A DNA stretch of 20,047 nucleotides, from positions 1-20,047 of IMG/VR virus record IMGVR_UViG_3300025769_001148; one strand, given 5' to 3'. How positions within the stretch are numbered: position 1 is the first letter of the stretch; each line of letters begins with the position of its first letter. This stretch comes from a virus. The notes below the pieces were generated by a model that saw nothing but the letters and a program-made list of their open reading frames with translations, ran no database searches and had not been told where the DNA came from. A program made the translations under genes and the position numbers. Positions 7,481 to 14,913 of the stretch are shown here, piece after piece.

Positions 7481-7498
7481 AGCGCCCTTCGGGGCGCT
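7481..7498 (+). terminator. C(UUCG)G hairpin after the 642-aa gene
   Basis: Seven perfect pairs (7481-7487 with 7492-7498) close a TTCG loop at 7488-7491. It is followed by TTTAGGTTCTCTTT, a short and interrupted T-rich tail. It resembles the hairpin after the capsid gene in loop and closing pair. It probably terminates some transcripts or protects the 3' end of the 642-aa gene's mRNA, with the rest reading on into the next genes. Confidence 0.75.
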
Positions 7499-7511
7499 TT
7501 AGGTTCTCTTT

Positions 7512-7676
7512 ATGCCTAAGTACAACATTAAGATAGTTAGCGAATTGCTTGCAGAAGGAATTGAGGCTGACTCTTATGAAGAAGCTAAGGACTACGTTGA
7601 TAAAGATTTTACAACTAGGTTCTCGGCTGAAACTTCTATTGTTGTGGTTTCTTATGAAGAAGAACAGGGTAACTAA
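7512..7676 (+). CDS. Small acidic protein (54 aa), function unknown
   Basis: The ATG at 7512 opens a 54-codon frame to the TAA at 7674-7676, whose last base is the A of the next ATG. The protein begins MPKYNIKIVSELLAEGIEAD, followed by the acidic helix-like stretch SYEEAKDYVDKDF and a terminal strand SIVVVSYEEEQGN. It fills nearly the whole space between the hairpin and the 621-aa gene, and the TAATG coupling used throughout this block supports its being real. The sequence suggests a compact alpha/beta fold. I recognise no family; a role as a chaperone or regulator of the adjacent virion gene would be guesswork. Confidence 0.6.
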   Translation: MPKYNIKIVSELLAEGIEADSYEEAKDYVDKDFTTRFSAETSIVVVSYEEEQGN

Positions 7677-9541
7677 TGGCTGCTGTTAGTGTAAGTTTTA
7701 ACGGAACCAGATTAAACGACTCCGACTCTAATACGGGTTGGGGAAACTTTAATATTGGTGGTGGTTCTCCCGCATCTGAGCCTGCTAACGCCTATCAGCG
7801 TTCTACGGGTTCGGCCTCTACTGTTGGCGCAGTTGGTAAGAAAATAAACTCTACCACTGCTCGACAGGGTGTGGATTATGTGGGCACTTCTGTTGACTTC
7901 ACCGCAGCAGCTAATCGTCTATGGTATTGTAAAGTCTATGTTGCAGATGGCTTTAATGTGAACTCTACTTGGGGAGTAGAGGTTGCTATGGGTTCTGCAA
8001 ATACGTCAAATTCCCATAGATACAATATCGCGGGAAGTGGTGCTAATCGCTCTGTGTATAGTTCTTATCCTCCACAGGGCGGTTACATCATTACCTGTAT
8101 TGACCCTACTATTGACTCCTGGGCAGAGACAGCAGATGACGGCGGGGCTTTTGATCAGACCTCTGTTGTTTGGTATGCCGTAGGTGCGCAGTTTGCCACT
8201 GGTGAGGCTAAGTCAGAAAACGTAGCAATGGATGCTATTGATTACGGGACAGGGCTTACCTTGGTAGGTGGTGATGGTGGGGATACTGATGGTAAGTATA
8301 CCGACTTTGTAGATTTTGATCAGAACGACATTGACAAAAGATATGGTGCAGCAATAGGAAACGGTGATGCTGTAATCTTTAGAGGTATTGCTACTTTAGG
8401 TAGTGCTACTGCTACCGAATTTACCGATACTACCTCTGTTGTTACATTCCCCGATGGTTATCATAGTGCTGGGTTATTCGGTGTTAACGCTGATATACAG
8501 AATGCCAGCACACTTATCACAGATGGTGCACTTTTAATTAGTAACGGCTCTACAAGTATTGAGGATACCAGGGCTGACTATACGGTGAGTGGAACAAGTG
8601 GAACATTCTCCGCTTCTCACCAGATTCGTAACTTTAGAAACATAACCTATACGTCCGTATGTGATGTAGAAAACGCAGACATTGAGTGTCAACTATTAAC
8701 TCAAAACAGTGCAAATATCTCTAATACGACAATTAGGACTAATTCTTTGTCAGGTGTTGCTTGCTTGCAAGACCCGACCCTTGGGACAACTACTGATCTC
8801 AATAATGTGGACTTTATTCAATCTGGCGTAGGCCATGCGATTGAGTTAGCGACCACTAACGGTGATTTTACTTTAACGAACATAACCTTCACTGGATACG
8901 GTTCTGATACAGCTAATGACGCGGCAATATACGTCTCTGCTACTACCGGAACTACGACTATTAACTACACTGGCGCAGCCCCTACAGTTAGAAGTGCTGG
9001 AGCTGCTATAGAATTGGTAGGTAATCCTGTTACTTTAAGTATCAATGTTAAAAACAGTTCAGGGGCTAATATACAGAACTCAAGAGTTTTAGTTGAAACT
9101 GCTGCAAGTGCTACGGGCGGGGAACCTTTCGAGGAGTCCGTATCTATCAGCCAAAACGCTGGAACTGCTACGGTAAGCCACACTGGTCACGGTATGACTA
9201 CTGGTGATGTTATGGTGATACGCGGCGCGCAGCCAGACGGGTATAATAAGGCTGCTATAATTACAGTAACTGGAGTAGATAACTATACTTACAGTGTTAA
9301 CTCGGCCCTATCTTCCCCTGCTACGGGTACGCCTGTAGCTTCGTTTGCCCCAATATCAGGTCTTACAGATGCTAATGGGGACATTAGTGCGACAAGGACT
9401 TGGAATGCAAATCAGTCCTTAAAGGGTGTGGCGAGAAAGGGTAATACTTCTTCGCCTTTCCTAAAGCCTGCGGAGTTCACACAATCTATCAGCTCTAGTA
9501 ACGGTTTAGCTGTTAACTTAGTTCAACAACCTGACGAATAG
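7676..9541 (+). CDS. Large beta-helix-like virion protein with an FCCH-like C-terminal domain
   Basis: This is a 621-aa protein, starting in the TAATG overlap with the 54-aa gene. Residues 1-200 look like a carbohydrate-binding or jelly-roll type domain (SVSFNGTRLNDSDSNTGWGN, several Trp/Tyr). Residues about 270-450 show repeated short strands and Asn/Thr/Ile-rich turns (NADIQNASTLITDGAL, NISNTTIRTNSLSGV, DLNNVDFIQSG, DFTLTNITFTGYG) typical of a right-handed beta helix. Residues about 486-559 (SISQNAGTATVSHTGHGMTT with GDVMVIRGA and NYTYSV) resemble the FCCH-like domain recurring in phage tail proteins. The end carries a Gly/Asp module found in virion carboxy-terminal parts. I infer a tail or capsid appendage, possibly glycan-binding. 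The stop overlaps the GGAGG of the next gene. Confidence 0.65.
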   Translation: MAAVSVSFNGTRLNDSDSNTGWGNFNIGGGSPASEPANAYQRSTGSASTVGAVGKKINSTTARQGVDYVGTSVDFTAAANRLWYCKVYVADGFNVNSTWGVEVAMGSANTSNSHRYNIAGSGANRSVYSSYPPQGGYIITCIDPTIDSWAETADDGGAFDQTSVVWYAVGAQFATGEAKSENVAMDAIDYGTGLTLVGGDGGDTDGKYTDFVDFDQNDIDKRYGAAIGNGDAVIFRGIATLGSATATEFTDTTSVVTFPDGYHSAGLFGVNADIQNASTLITDGALLISNGSTSIEDTRADYTVSGTSGTFSASHQIRNFRNITYTSVCDVENADIECQLLTQNSANISNTTIRTNSLSGVACLQDPTLGTTTDLNNVDFIQSGVGHAIELATTNGDFTLTNITFTGYGSDTANDAAIYVSATTGTTTINYTGAAPTVRSAGAAIELVGNPVTLSINVKNSSGANIQNSRVLVETAASATGGEPFEESVSISQNAGTATVSHTGHGMTTGDVMVIRGAQPDGYNKAAIITVTGVDNYTYSVNSALSSPATGTPVASFAPISGLTDANGDISATRTWNANQSLKGVARKGNTSSPFLKPAEFTQSISSSNGLAVNLVQQPDE

Positions 9542-9547
9542 GAGGAA
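9541..9547 (+). promoter_or_regulatory. Strong ribosome site deciding a GTG start
   Basis: GGAGGAA begins on the last base of the upstream TAG. The GGAGG core (9541-9545) lies 6 bases before GTG 9552, making it the strongest Shine-Dalgarno sequence in the block and supporting the GTG as the true start. Confidence 0.7.
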
Positions 9548-9551
9548 TATC

Positions 9552-9839
9552 GTGAGTTTTGGAAGTTCTAGCAAAGATCCTGGAGAAATGACCAGGGCAG
9601 AAGAGATCGCGGCCCATGTCCGTAGTAAGTCTGCAACTGTAGAAGGAGTACACCAAATGCTCCAAGTACAGGCCCAGCAGATAGAAACGATCAGACAGGA
9701 CGTAGCAGGTCTTCACATGGCCTACAAGACTCTTAGAGAAGAGTTTAGTCAGTTCCAGGCCGCAAGGCATAGAGAATTGTCTATGAAGGTTAACGGCGGC
9801 TCTACGACCCCTGAAGACGATGGCCTAATGGATAGGTAA
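9552..9839 (+). CDS. Small coiled-coil protein
   Basis: This encodes 95 aa from a GTG start chosen because of the GGAGG just upstream. After a short polar N-terminus (MSFGSSSKDPGEMTRAEEIA), residues about 20-78 are predicted to be one long amphipathic helix with heptad-like spacing (VHQMLQVQAQQIETIRQDVA, LREEFSQFQAARHRELS). The tail, KVNGGSTTPEDDGLMDR, is disordered and acidic. The helix would readily form a dimer or trimer. Such short coiled-coil proteins occur in phage structural blocks as fibre trimerisation factors or scaffold-like helpers, but nothing here decides the role. Its stop overlaps the next start (TAATG). Confidence 0.65.
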   Translation: MSFGSSSKDPGEMTRAEEIAAHVRSKSATVEGVHQMLQVQAQQIETIRQDVAGLHMAYKTLREEFSQFQAARHRELSMKVNGGSTTPEDDGLMDR

Positions 9840-10246
9840 TGGCTATAAGTATTGACAGAGTAACTAACGTAATCAGTGTCCCACAGAGTGATTTAACCTT
9901 TGTGTCTGGCACTTTTTACCGTTTGGATACTCGTCTGCTTTGGGAGGAGCTAAAGCAGATAGAGGCTAGTGAGGAAGGGATAATCTTTCCTGATACGCAG
10001 GTACATAATAGTGAATATACAGTGGCTGGCGCTACTTATGCGGAGTCTATACAGATTATAGCTCCGTATTCGATAGAGTTTACGCCTGACGGACAGTATA
10101 CCGTGGAGCTAATTAATTCCAATAACAACATATTTGATGTTGGTAATGCTATTTTGATACAGAATCAGGTACAGGTGATCCCTACTAACTCTGCTGGCTT
10201 GGTAGTCGAGGAGTCTCCTGTTAACTTAACCAAGGGATTCAGGTAA
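9839..10246 (+). CDS. Conserved phage virion-type protein, function unknown
   Basis: This is a 135-aa protein in the TAATG chain. The sequence pattern MAISIDRVTNVISVPQSDL, then RLLWEELKQIEASEEGIIFP (about residues 31-50), HNSEYTVAGATYAESIQII, and FTPDGQYTVELINSNNNIFD is a family I know well from phage genomes of many types, often annotated as tail fibre or hypothetical structural protein: I.VP...L......LD...... then a strand-rich middle with a DGQY motif and ending in NSAGL. The likely location is the virion; the family function is not known. The N-terminal strand plus helix suggests an oligomerising domain (inference). Confidence 0.7.
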   Translation: MAISIDRVTNVISVPQSDLTFVSGTFYRLDTRLLWEELKQIEASEEGIIFPDTQVHNSEYTVAGATYAESIQIIAPYSIEFTPDGQYTVELINSNNNIFDVGNAILIQNQVQVIPTNSAGLVVEESPVNLTKGFR

Positions 10247-10422
10247 TGGAAGTTATAGATTTTCCTATAAACAAGATGGACTCTATTGCTGAACAAGCAG
10301 ACGCAGAACTTTATGAGTGGTGTTTAGAAAAAATACAGCAAGGATTAGATCCTGTATACCTTTCAGGAGTTTTGCAGTACAACTCTGCTTATCTGTTATC
10401 AAGTATGATTGAGGAAGAGTAA
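10246..10422 (+). CDS. Small acidic protein (58 aa), function unknown
   Basis: The ATG at 10246 shares a base with the preceding TAA, and its own TAA (10420-10422) shares a base with the next ATG, so it sits perfectly in the coupled chain. The 58-residue protein has a short strand-like start (MEVIDFPINKMDSIAEQADA) and then helices (ELYEWCLEKIQQGLDP, LSGVLQYNSAYLLSSMIEEE). It is acidic and mostly helical, with no membrane segment or motif. I recognise no family. Fit to both neighbours on both sides makes a chance open frame unlikely. Confidence 0.7.
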   Translation: MEVIDFPINKMDSIAEQADAELYEWCLEKIQQGLDPVYLSGVLQYNSAYLLSSMIEEE

Positions 10423-11429
10423 TGGGTTCATTTACTAGACTAAGAGGCACTTCATACCTATACGATCCAGGTACGGGTATGTTTAGTCAGGTTCAAGACC
10501 TACCCAATTGGGTTGATGACTCTGCCCCTGCAATTAATATTACTGGAAGTTTTGGCGGTGGTGTTGATACCCAGGCTTTTTATGATGCTCTTGCAAAAGA
10601 TTATGAAGAGCAACTTGGAGGTGAAGAGGTTCAGGATTTATTTACCAATCAATTAGCTTACCAGCCTCCTGATGAATTTGTTGGGCCTCCTGAGCCTGAA
10701 GATGATGGAATAGAGATTGAAGATGATCAAATAGACATGGTGGATTTGGTTGAAGAGGTTTCTGGTGTTGTAACAGATGACCCAAATGATGTTTGGAAAG
10801 ATACAGATAAGGATGATCTGGATTTAAAAGGCTTTATAGATTTAGCCTTTGATGTATTTGGTGCTTACAACAGAGATGCAATTACCAATGTTGTAGACTT
10901 AGTTAATGAAAGAGGTATATCTGTTCAGGAAGTAGCTAATGCTACAGGTAACAGTGTTGAATCTATCAACCAAGCTGCTACGGAATCTGGCGCTGCGATT
11001 GAGAATCAAGGCACTGGAGATACCGCTGGAGATACCGCTGGAGATACCGCTGGGACTCCAACAGGAACCACAGGAACCACAGGAACTCCAACAGGGACTA
11101 CAGGTACGCCAACAGGAACTCCTACAGGAACCCCTACAGGAACACCAAGTGGTGAGCCAGAGCCAGAGCCAGATGACGAGCCGCCAAGTGGGATATTTAC
11201 TGAGCCTCCAAGAGATGATACGCCGACTCCTGAGCCAACTATTCAAACTCTGCCTCAAGTAGAGCCAACCCCTCAGCCAATCCCTCAAATGGGAATGTTG
11301 GCTCTTATTCAAAACACCCCTGTAGCAAATCAGATGTTTTCAAGAGAATTATTTGAGCCAAAGCTAAAAGAGCTAGATAACGTAGCGCAAGCTTTAGGAA
11401 TGCTTCAAAGCATAGGAAGGCGATTCTAA
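10422..11429 (+). CDS. Acidic protein with Thr/Pro/Gly repeat linker, probably virion-associated
   Basis: This is a 335-aa protein. The N-terminal 100 residues carry FTRLRGTSYLYDPGTGMFSQ and an acidic segment (PPEPEDDGIEIEDDQIDM); residues about 135-195 look helical (FIDLAFDVFGAYNRDAITN). Three GDTA units are followed by about 30 residues of TPTGT-type repeats (about 199-241), then a Pro/Glu-rich linker (EPEPEPDDEPPSGIF, TPEPTIQTLPQ) and a helical C-terminus (KLKELDNVAQALGMLQSIGRRF). Low-complexity repeats in a phage structural block usually serve as flexible spacers. The position just before the adaptor gene suggests a virion or assembly role. I know of no assigned function. Confidence 0.65.
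   Translation: MGSFTRLRGTSYLYDPGTGMFSQVQDLPNWVDDSAPAINITGSFGGGVDTQAFYDALAKDYEEQLGGEEVQDLFTNQLAYQPPDEFVGPPEPEDDGIEIEDDQIDMVDLVEEVSGVVTDDPNDVWKDTDKDDLDLKGFIDLAFDVFGAYNRDAITNVVDLVNERGISVQEVANATGNSVESINQAATESGAAIENQGTGDTAGDTAGDTAGTPTGTTGTTGTPTGTTGTPTGTPTGTPTGTPSGEPEPEPDDEPPSGIFTEPPRDDTPTPEPTIQTLPQVEPTPQPIPQMGMLALIQNTPVANQMFSRELFEPKLKELDNVAQALGMLQSIGRRF
11016..11051 (+). repeat. Tandem 12-bp repeat, three perfect copies
   Basis: GGAGATACCGCT occurs three times in direct succession (11016-11027, 11028-11039, 11040-11051), encoding GDTA three times in frame. Twelve-base units preserve the reading frame, so copy number can change without breaking the gene. Confidence 0.95.
11052..11143 (+). repeat. 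Degenerate Thr-Pro-Thr-Gly coding repeat
   Basis: This run of imperfect ACAGGAAC(T/C)CC-type units encodes alternating TPTGT and TGT residues. Codons for the same residues vary between units (ggaacc, ggaact, gggact, ggtacg), so the repeat has diverged at DNA level while keeping the amino-acid pattern. Confidence 0.85.
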
Positions 11430-12076
11430 TGACATACTTAGACTTAATTAACAACGTCCTCCGTAGACTGAGAGAAGATACAGTAGATACTGTTAACTCT
11501 ACTACTTACTCTAGTCTTATTGGCGATTTAGTAAATGATGCCAAGAAGATAGTTGAGAACTCTTTTGATTGGACTGCGTTAAGGGACTCGATAGTAGTAA
11601 ACACTGTAGACGGGACTAATCAATATTCTCTAACAGGCAGTGGTGACTTGGCCGTAGTTAAGGACGTAATGAACACTACAGCTAAGAAGTTTATGCACCA
11701 GAGAAGTCAGTCATTTTTTAACAATGTTAACTACAATACTTCTCCGGTATCAGGATCACCTGATTACTTTACCTTTGTGGGGATAGACTCTAATCAAGAT
11801 TTAACAGTCCAGCTATACCCTAATCCTGACGCTGCTTATACGATTAGGTTTGACGTATCTGTACCTCAAGCTGACTTATCTACTGACTCGGATAGACTTT
11901 CAGTACCCGTTAATCCTGTTATCCAACTAGCCTACGCTATGGCTTTGAGGGAAAGGGGTGAGACAGGTGGACAGAGTGCTGCGGAGCAATTTGCTGTAGC
12001 CTCTACCGCTTTGTCTGATGCTATAAGTTTTGACGCTAATCGCTATCCATCTGAGTTGACTTTTGTGGTGACATAA
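11429..12076 (+). CDS. Head-tail adaptor, T7 gp11 / P22 gp4-like (tail tubular protein A)
   Basis: This is a 215-aa protein. The N-terminus MTYLDLINNVLRRLRE followed by a helix (YSSLIGDLVNDAKKIVENSF, with a WTALR after it) is characteristic of the gp11/gp4-type adaptor that docks beneath the portal ring. The middle is strand-rich (QYSLTG, LTVQLYPNPD, YTIRFDVSVPQADL) and the C-terminal helical part has NPVIQLAYAMALRERGETGG, also typical. Family proteins of podoviruses are about 165-200 aa, so the length fits. Placement just before the large tail protein matches gene order in T7-like and P22-like phages. It is coupled to its neighbours by TAATG at both ends. Confidence 0.8.
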   Translation: MTYLDLINNVLRRLREDTVDTVNSTTYSSLIGDLVNDAKKIVENSFDWTALRDSIVVNTVDGTNQYSLTGSGDLAVVKDVMNTTAKKFMHQRSQSFFNNVNYNTSPVSGSPDYFTFVGIDSNQDLTVQLYPNPDAAYTIRFDVSVPQADLSTDSDRLSVPVNPVIQLAYAMALRERGETGGQSAAEQFAVASTALSDAISFDANRYPSELTFVVT

Positions 12077-13605
12077 TGGCCCAAGCTCTACAAGACATAA
12101 CCATAACGGCTCCTGGGTTTGCTGGAGTAAACACCCAAGACGCACCGTTAGCACAAGATCCTACTTTTGCGTCAGTTGCAGATAACTGCATTATTGACAA
12201 AGAGGGACGGGTTGCTGCGCGTAAAGGTTATGAAATGGTATCTACCAACGGGGCTTCTGTATTGGGAAGTTCTGAAGGGATTACTGCGGTTCACCAGTTC
12301 AGAGATTCTACCGGAACTGAAATTATCCTATCCGCTGGAAATAACAAAGTGTTTGTCGGTGATACCACTTTGGTAGATAACACTCCTGCTGGATATACAA
12401 TTACCGATGATAACTGGAAGATCGTAAGTTTTAATGATCACGCCTACTTTTTTCAGAGAGGGCAGGAGCCTTTACTCTATCACGATCCTGTTGGGAACAT
12501 TGAAGTTATGTCCCAACACGTTCAGGCCCAAGGAATCCCACCTCAAGGTAACGAAGTCCTAGCAGCTTTTGGTAGATTGTGGGTGGCCGATTTTAATACA
12601 GATAAGTCTACTATTTACTGGAGTGACCTCTTAAATGGGCATGATTGGTCTGGAGGATCTACGGGTTCAATAGACATATCTAAGGTATGGCCTAATGGTT
12701 ATGACGAAATCGTAGCTTTAGCTGCTCATAATGGGTTCTTAGTTATCTTTGGTAAGGACTGCATCATTATCTACGATGGTGCTGAATCCCCATCTACCAT
12801 GACTTTAGTGGATACCATAGTCAATATTGGCTGCGTATCTAGGGACTGTGTAGCCTCTACGGGTAAGGACTTAATCTTTTTAGACCGTTCTGGCGTAAGA
12901 AGTTTGTCCAGAACCATTCAGGAAAAGTCCTCACCGATTGGTGATATTTCTAAGAACGTAAACAATGACGTTAAAAATCTTGTATTTAGCTCTACGGGTA
13001 ATATCAAATTACACTACTCTTCTAAAGAAGCGTTTATACTTATTAACTTCCCGTCTCTTCAGTCGATTTACGTCTTTGATACGAGATTTCCTCTCCAGGA
13101 TGGATCTTACAGAGCCACTACATGGTCAAGCATTTCACCATTATGTTTCACTAATCTGGTGGATGACACTATTTATCTTGGCAATGCAGATGGCATCGCT
13201 AAGTATGATACTTACACAGATGGGACAGACTCCTATCAGCTAAGTTACTTTTCCCATCCCTTATCTTTTGGGGATAGCTCAAGACTTAAATTCCTCAAGA
13301 AAGTAAACCTTCTTACTTTCAATGGAGCAGAGGCTACAGTTGTTCTTAACTGGGCCTACGACTATAAGAATGATTACAAGAAGCAAGCGTATACATTGCC
13401 TGCCAATAAAGCTGCTCAGTATAACGTATCCGAATACAACACTACCGCAGAATACTCCTCTTCTTTGAGTCTGATTAACCGCCAGAAGATTAACACTTCT
13501 GGGTCGGGGTCTGTTGTATCTGTAGGAGTGGAAACTACCGTAAACGGTAAATCAATAGCTATTCAAGAACTTAATATTCATGCACTACTTGGAAGGATTG
13601 TATAA
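12076..13605 (+). CDS. Tail nozzle / DNA-stabilisation protein, P22 gp10 or T7 gp12-like (tail tubular protein B)
   Basis: This encodes 509 aa, close to P22 gp10 (about 470) and shorter than T7 gp12 (about 790). It begins with a strand segment (TITAPGFAGVNTQDAPL) and the motif DNCIIDKEGRVAARKGYE, which I associate with this family, and continues as repeated beta blades (LWVADFNTDKSTIYWSD, NGFLVIFGKDCIIIYDG, DLIFLDRSGVRSLSR, SIYVFDTRFPLQDGSYRA). This is expected for a beta-propeller hub that extends the short tail beneath the adaptor and helps retain packaged DNA. Gene order after the adaptor is exactly that of podoviruses. Arginines here are mostly AGA/AGG (10 of 14), unlike the capsid gene. 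Confidence 0.8.
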   Translation: MAQALQDITITAPGFAGVNTQDAPLAQDPTFASVADNCIIDKEGRVAARKGYEMVSTNGASVLGSSEGITAVHQFRDSTGTEIILSAGNNKVFVGDTTLVDNTPAGYTITDDNWKIVSFNDHAYFFQRGQEPLLYHDPVGNIEVMSQHVQAQGIPPQGNEVLAAFGRLWVADFNTDKSTIYWSDLLNGHDWSGGSTGSIDISKVWPNGYDEIVALAAHNGFLVIFGKDCIIIYDGAESPSTMTLVDTIVNIGCVSRDCVASTGKDLIFLDRSGVRSLSRTIQEKSSPIGDISKNVNNDVKNLVFSSTGNIKLHYSSKEAFILINFPSLQSIYVFDTRFPLQDGSYRATTWSSISPLCFTNLVDDTIYLGNADGIAKYDTYTDGTDSYQLSYFSHPLSFGDSSRLKFLKKVNLLTFNGAEATVVLNWAYDYKNDYKKQAYTLPANKAAQYNVSEYNTTAEYSSSLSLINRQKINTSGSGSVVSVGVETTVNGKSIAIQELNIHALLGRIV

Positions 13606-13835
13606 TGTCTGATTATATAAAGACCACAAACTTTGCCGCCAAGGATGCCCTGGTGTCAGGTAATCCTGCCAAGGTTGTGAAAGGCACAGAGCTTAACGCT
13701 GAGTTTGACAACATTGCTACCTCAATAGCCACTAAGTCTAATTCAGGATCGCCCACATTTACGGGAACCACAACTGTAGCTAACCTCACGGTGTCAGGTA
13801 CTTTCACCGGCACTATTGATGGAGGGACTTACTAA
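13605..13835 (+). CDS. Short fibre-like protein
   Basis: This is a 76-aa protein. The pattern TNFAAKDALVSGNPAKVVKG then TELNAEFDNIATSIATKS, followed by SPTFTGTTTVANLTVSGTFTG, is a common phage module: a capping helix domain, then the beta-strand repeats seen at the start of many tail fibres. Here it stops after the first repeats, so it may be a small stand-alone trimeric protein at the tail or the remains of a longer fibre. It is coupled by TAATG to the nozzle gene upstream and the ejection-protein gene downstream, so I favour a working gene rather than a fragment. Confidence 0.65.
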   Translation: MSDYIKTTNFAAKDALVSGNPAKVVKGTELNAEFDNIATSIATKSNSGSPTFTGTTTVANLTVSGTFTGTIDGGTY

Positions 13836-14896
13836 TGGCTTGGTATGATGAGTTAGGAAGCGCAATAGGAGGCCTACTTGGCAGTCCTACTGCTGGACTT
13901 ATAGGAGCTATAGGGCAGGGTGCCTTAACAGAAGACGCTATTCGGGATATTGGTCAAGCTCGCCAGGAGGCTAACATATTCTTTGGTGGGCAACCTGATC
14001 TACCTACTTATGAAGGTGGTTTGTTAGGCGAGGTAGCAAGACAGTCTCAGTTCAAACCATTTACCGTTACTGGGACTAATGTATTTGGACAACCTTCTGC
14101 TGCTACTATATCCGAAACAGGTACTGAGCTGGCCCTAAGCCCTGAAGAAGCTGCATTACAAAGGTCTTTGACTGGGTTTGGTCAGAGTGCTTTTGACTTC
14201 CTGGGCGACCCTATGGCTAGAGGGGAAGAGCAAACCAATATTATTGGTATGTTGACCCAAGACCCAGCTCAAAGAGCGGGTAGAGAAGCTGACATATTCC
14301 AAAGACTAGAGGCTATGCAAGCTCCTGAAAGGGAAAGGGCTAGACTTGGCTTGGAAGAAAGACTTTTAGGCCAAGGAAGATTAGGTGTACGGACTTCTAT
14401 GTTTGGCGGTACTCCTGAACAGTTGGCCCTTAGCAAAGCCATTGAAGAGCAACGTGCTGGATCTGCGGTATCTGCTATGGAGCAGGCCCGTCAAGAGCAA
14501 GCACTACAGTCTCAGCAGACTCTACAGGGTTTGGGTGAGTTTAGAGGTAGAATGGGACTATTGGGACAGCTTGGATTGCAGTCTGTACCTACGGCTTACA
14601 CCCCGCAGCAAGAGCTGTTAAGGACGTTAACTCCGCAACTGGAGGCTTCACGCCTAGCATCCTCTTTACAGGCCACTGGTCTAGGTTTAGGGGCTGGTTT
14701 GGCAGAATCTGCAATAGAATCCCAGTTGGGATTTGAAGGGCTTAAAAACGCTCTGAGACAGCAGCAGTATCAAGGTCTGTTTGACTTGTTGAACACAGAA
14801 AGACAGGCTCAGGCCCAAGCTGCATCTGGAGGCAGTGGGTTTTTCCAGAATCTATTTGATCTAGGTGCTTTTGATCCTCTTGGATCTGCTGGGTAA
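13835..14896 (+). CDS. Internal virion / ejection protein 1
   Basis: This is a 353-aa protein. A glycine-rich hydrophobic N-terminus (GSAIGGLLGSPTAGLIGAIG, about residues 8-27) is followed by a Gln/Ala/Glu/Arg-rich helical body with the segment RARLGLEERLLGQGRLGVRT (about residues 168-187), then FGGTPEQLALSKAIEEQRAG and FRGRMGLLGQLGLQSVP. These features match a protein found next to the tail genes in marine podoviruses. By position (after the adaptor and nozzle) and composition it is probably one of the internal core proteins that leave the capsid with DNA and help form a channel through the cell envelope, as T7 gp14-16 do. That role is inferred; no enzymatic motif is visible. Confidence 0.65.
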   Translation: MAWYDELGSAIGGLLGSPTAGLIGAIGQGALTEDAIRDIGQARQEANIFFGGQPDLPTYEGGLLGEVARQSQFKPFTVTGTNVFGQPSAATISETGTELALSPEEAALQRSLTGFGQSAFDFLGDPMARGEEQTNIIGMLTQDPAQRAGREADIFQRLEAMQAPERERARLGLEERLLGQGRLGVRTSMFGGTPEQLALSKAIEEQRAGSAVSAMEQARQEQALQSQQTLQGLGEFRGRMGLLGQLGLQSVPTAYTPQQELLRTLTPQLEASRLASSLQATGLGLGAGLAESAIESQLGFEGLKNALRQQQYQGLFDLLNTERQAQAQAASGGSGFFQNLFDLGAFDPLGSAG

Positions 14897-14913
14897 CTGC
14901 AAGGATATTAACA

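Noticed and set aside
10899-11312. 137-aa Ser/Cys/Trp-rich frame on the - strand
   Set aside because: It is produced by reading the TPTGT repeat backwards; no start signal or family resemblance.
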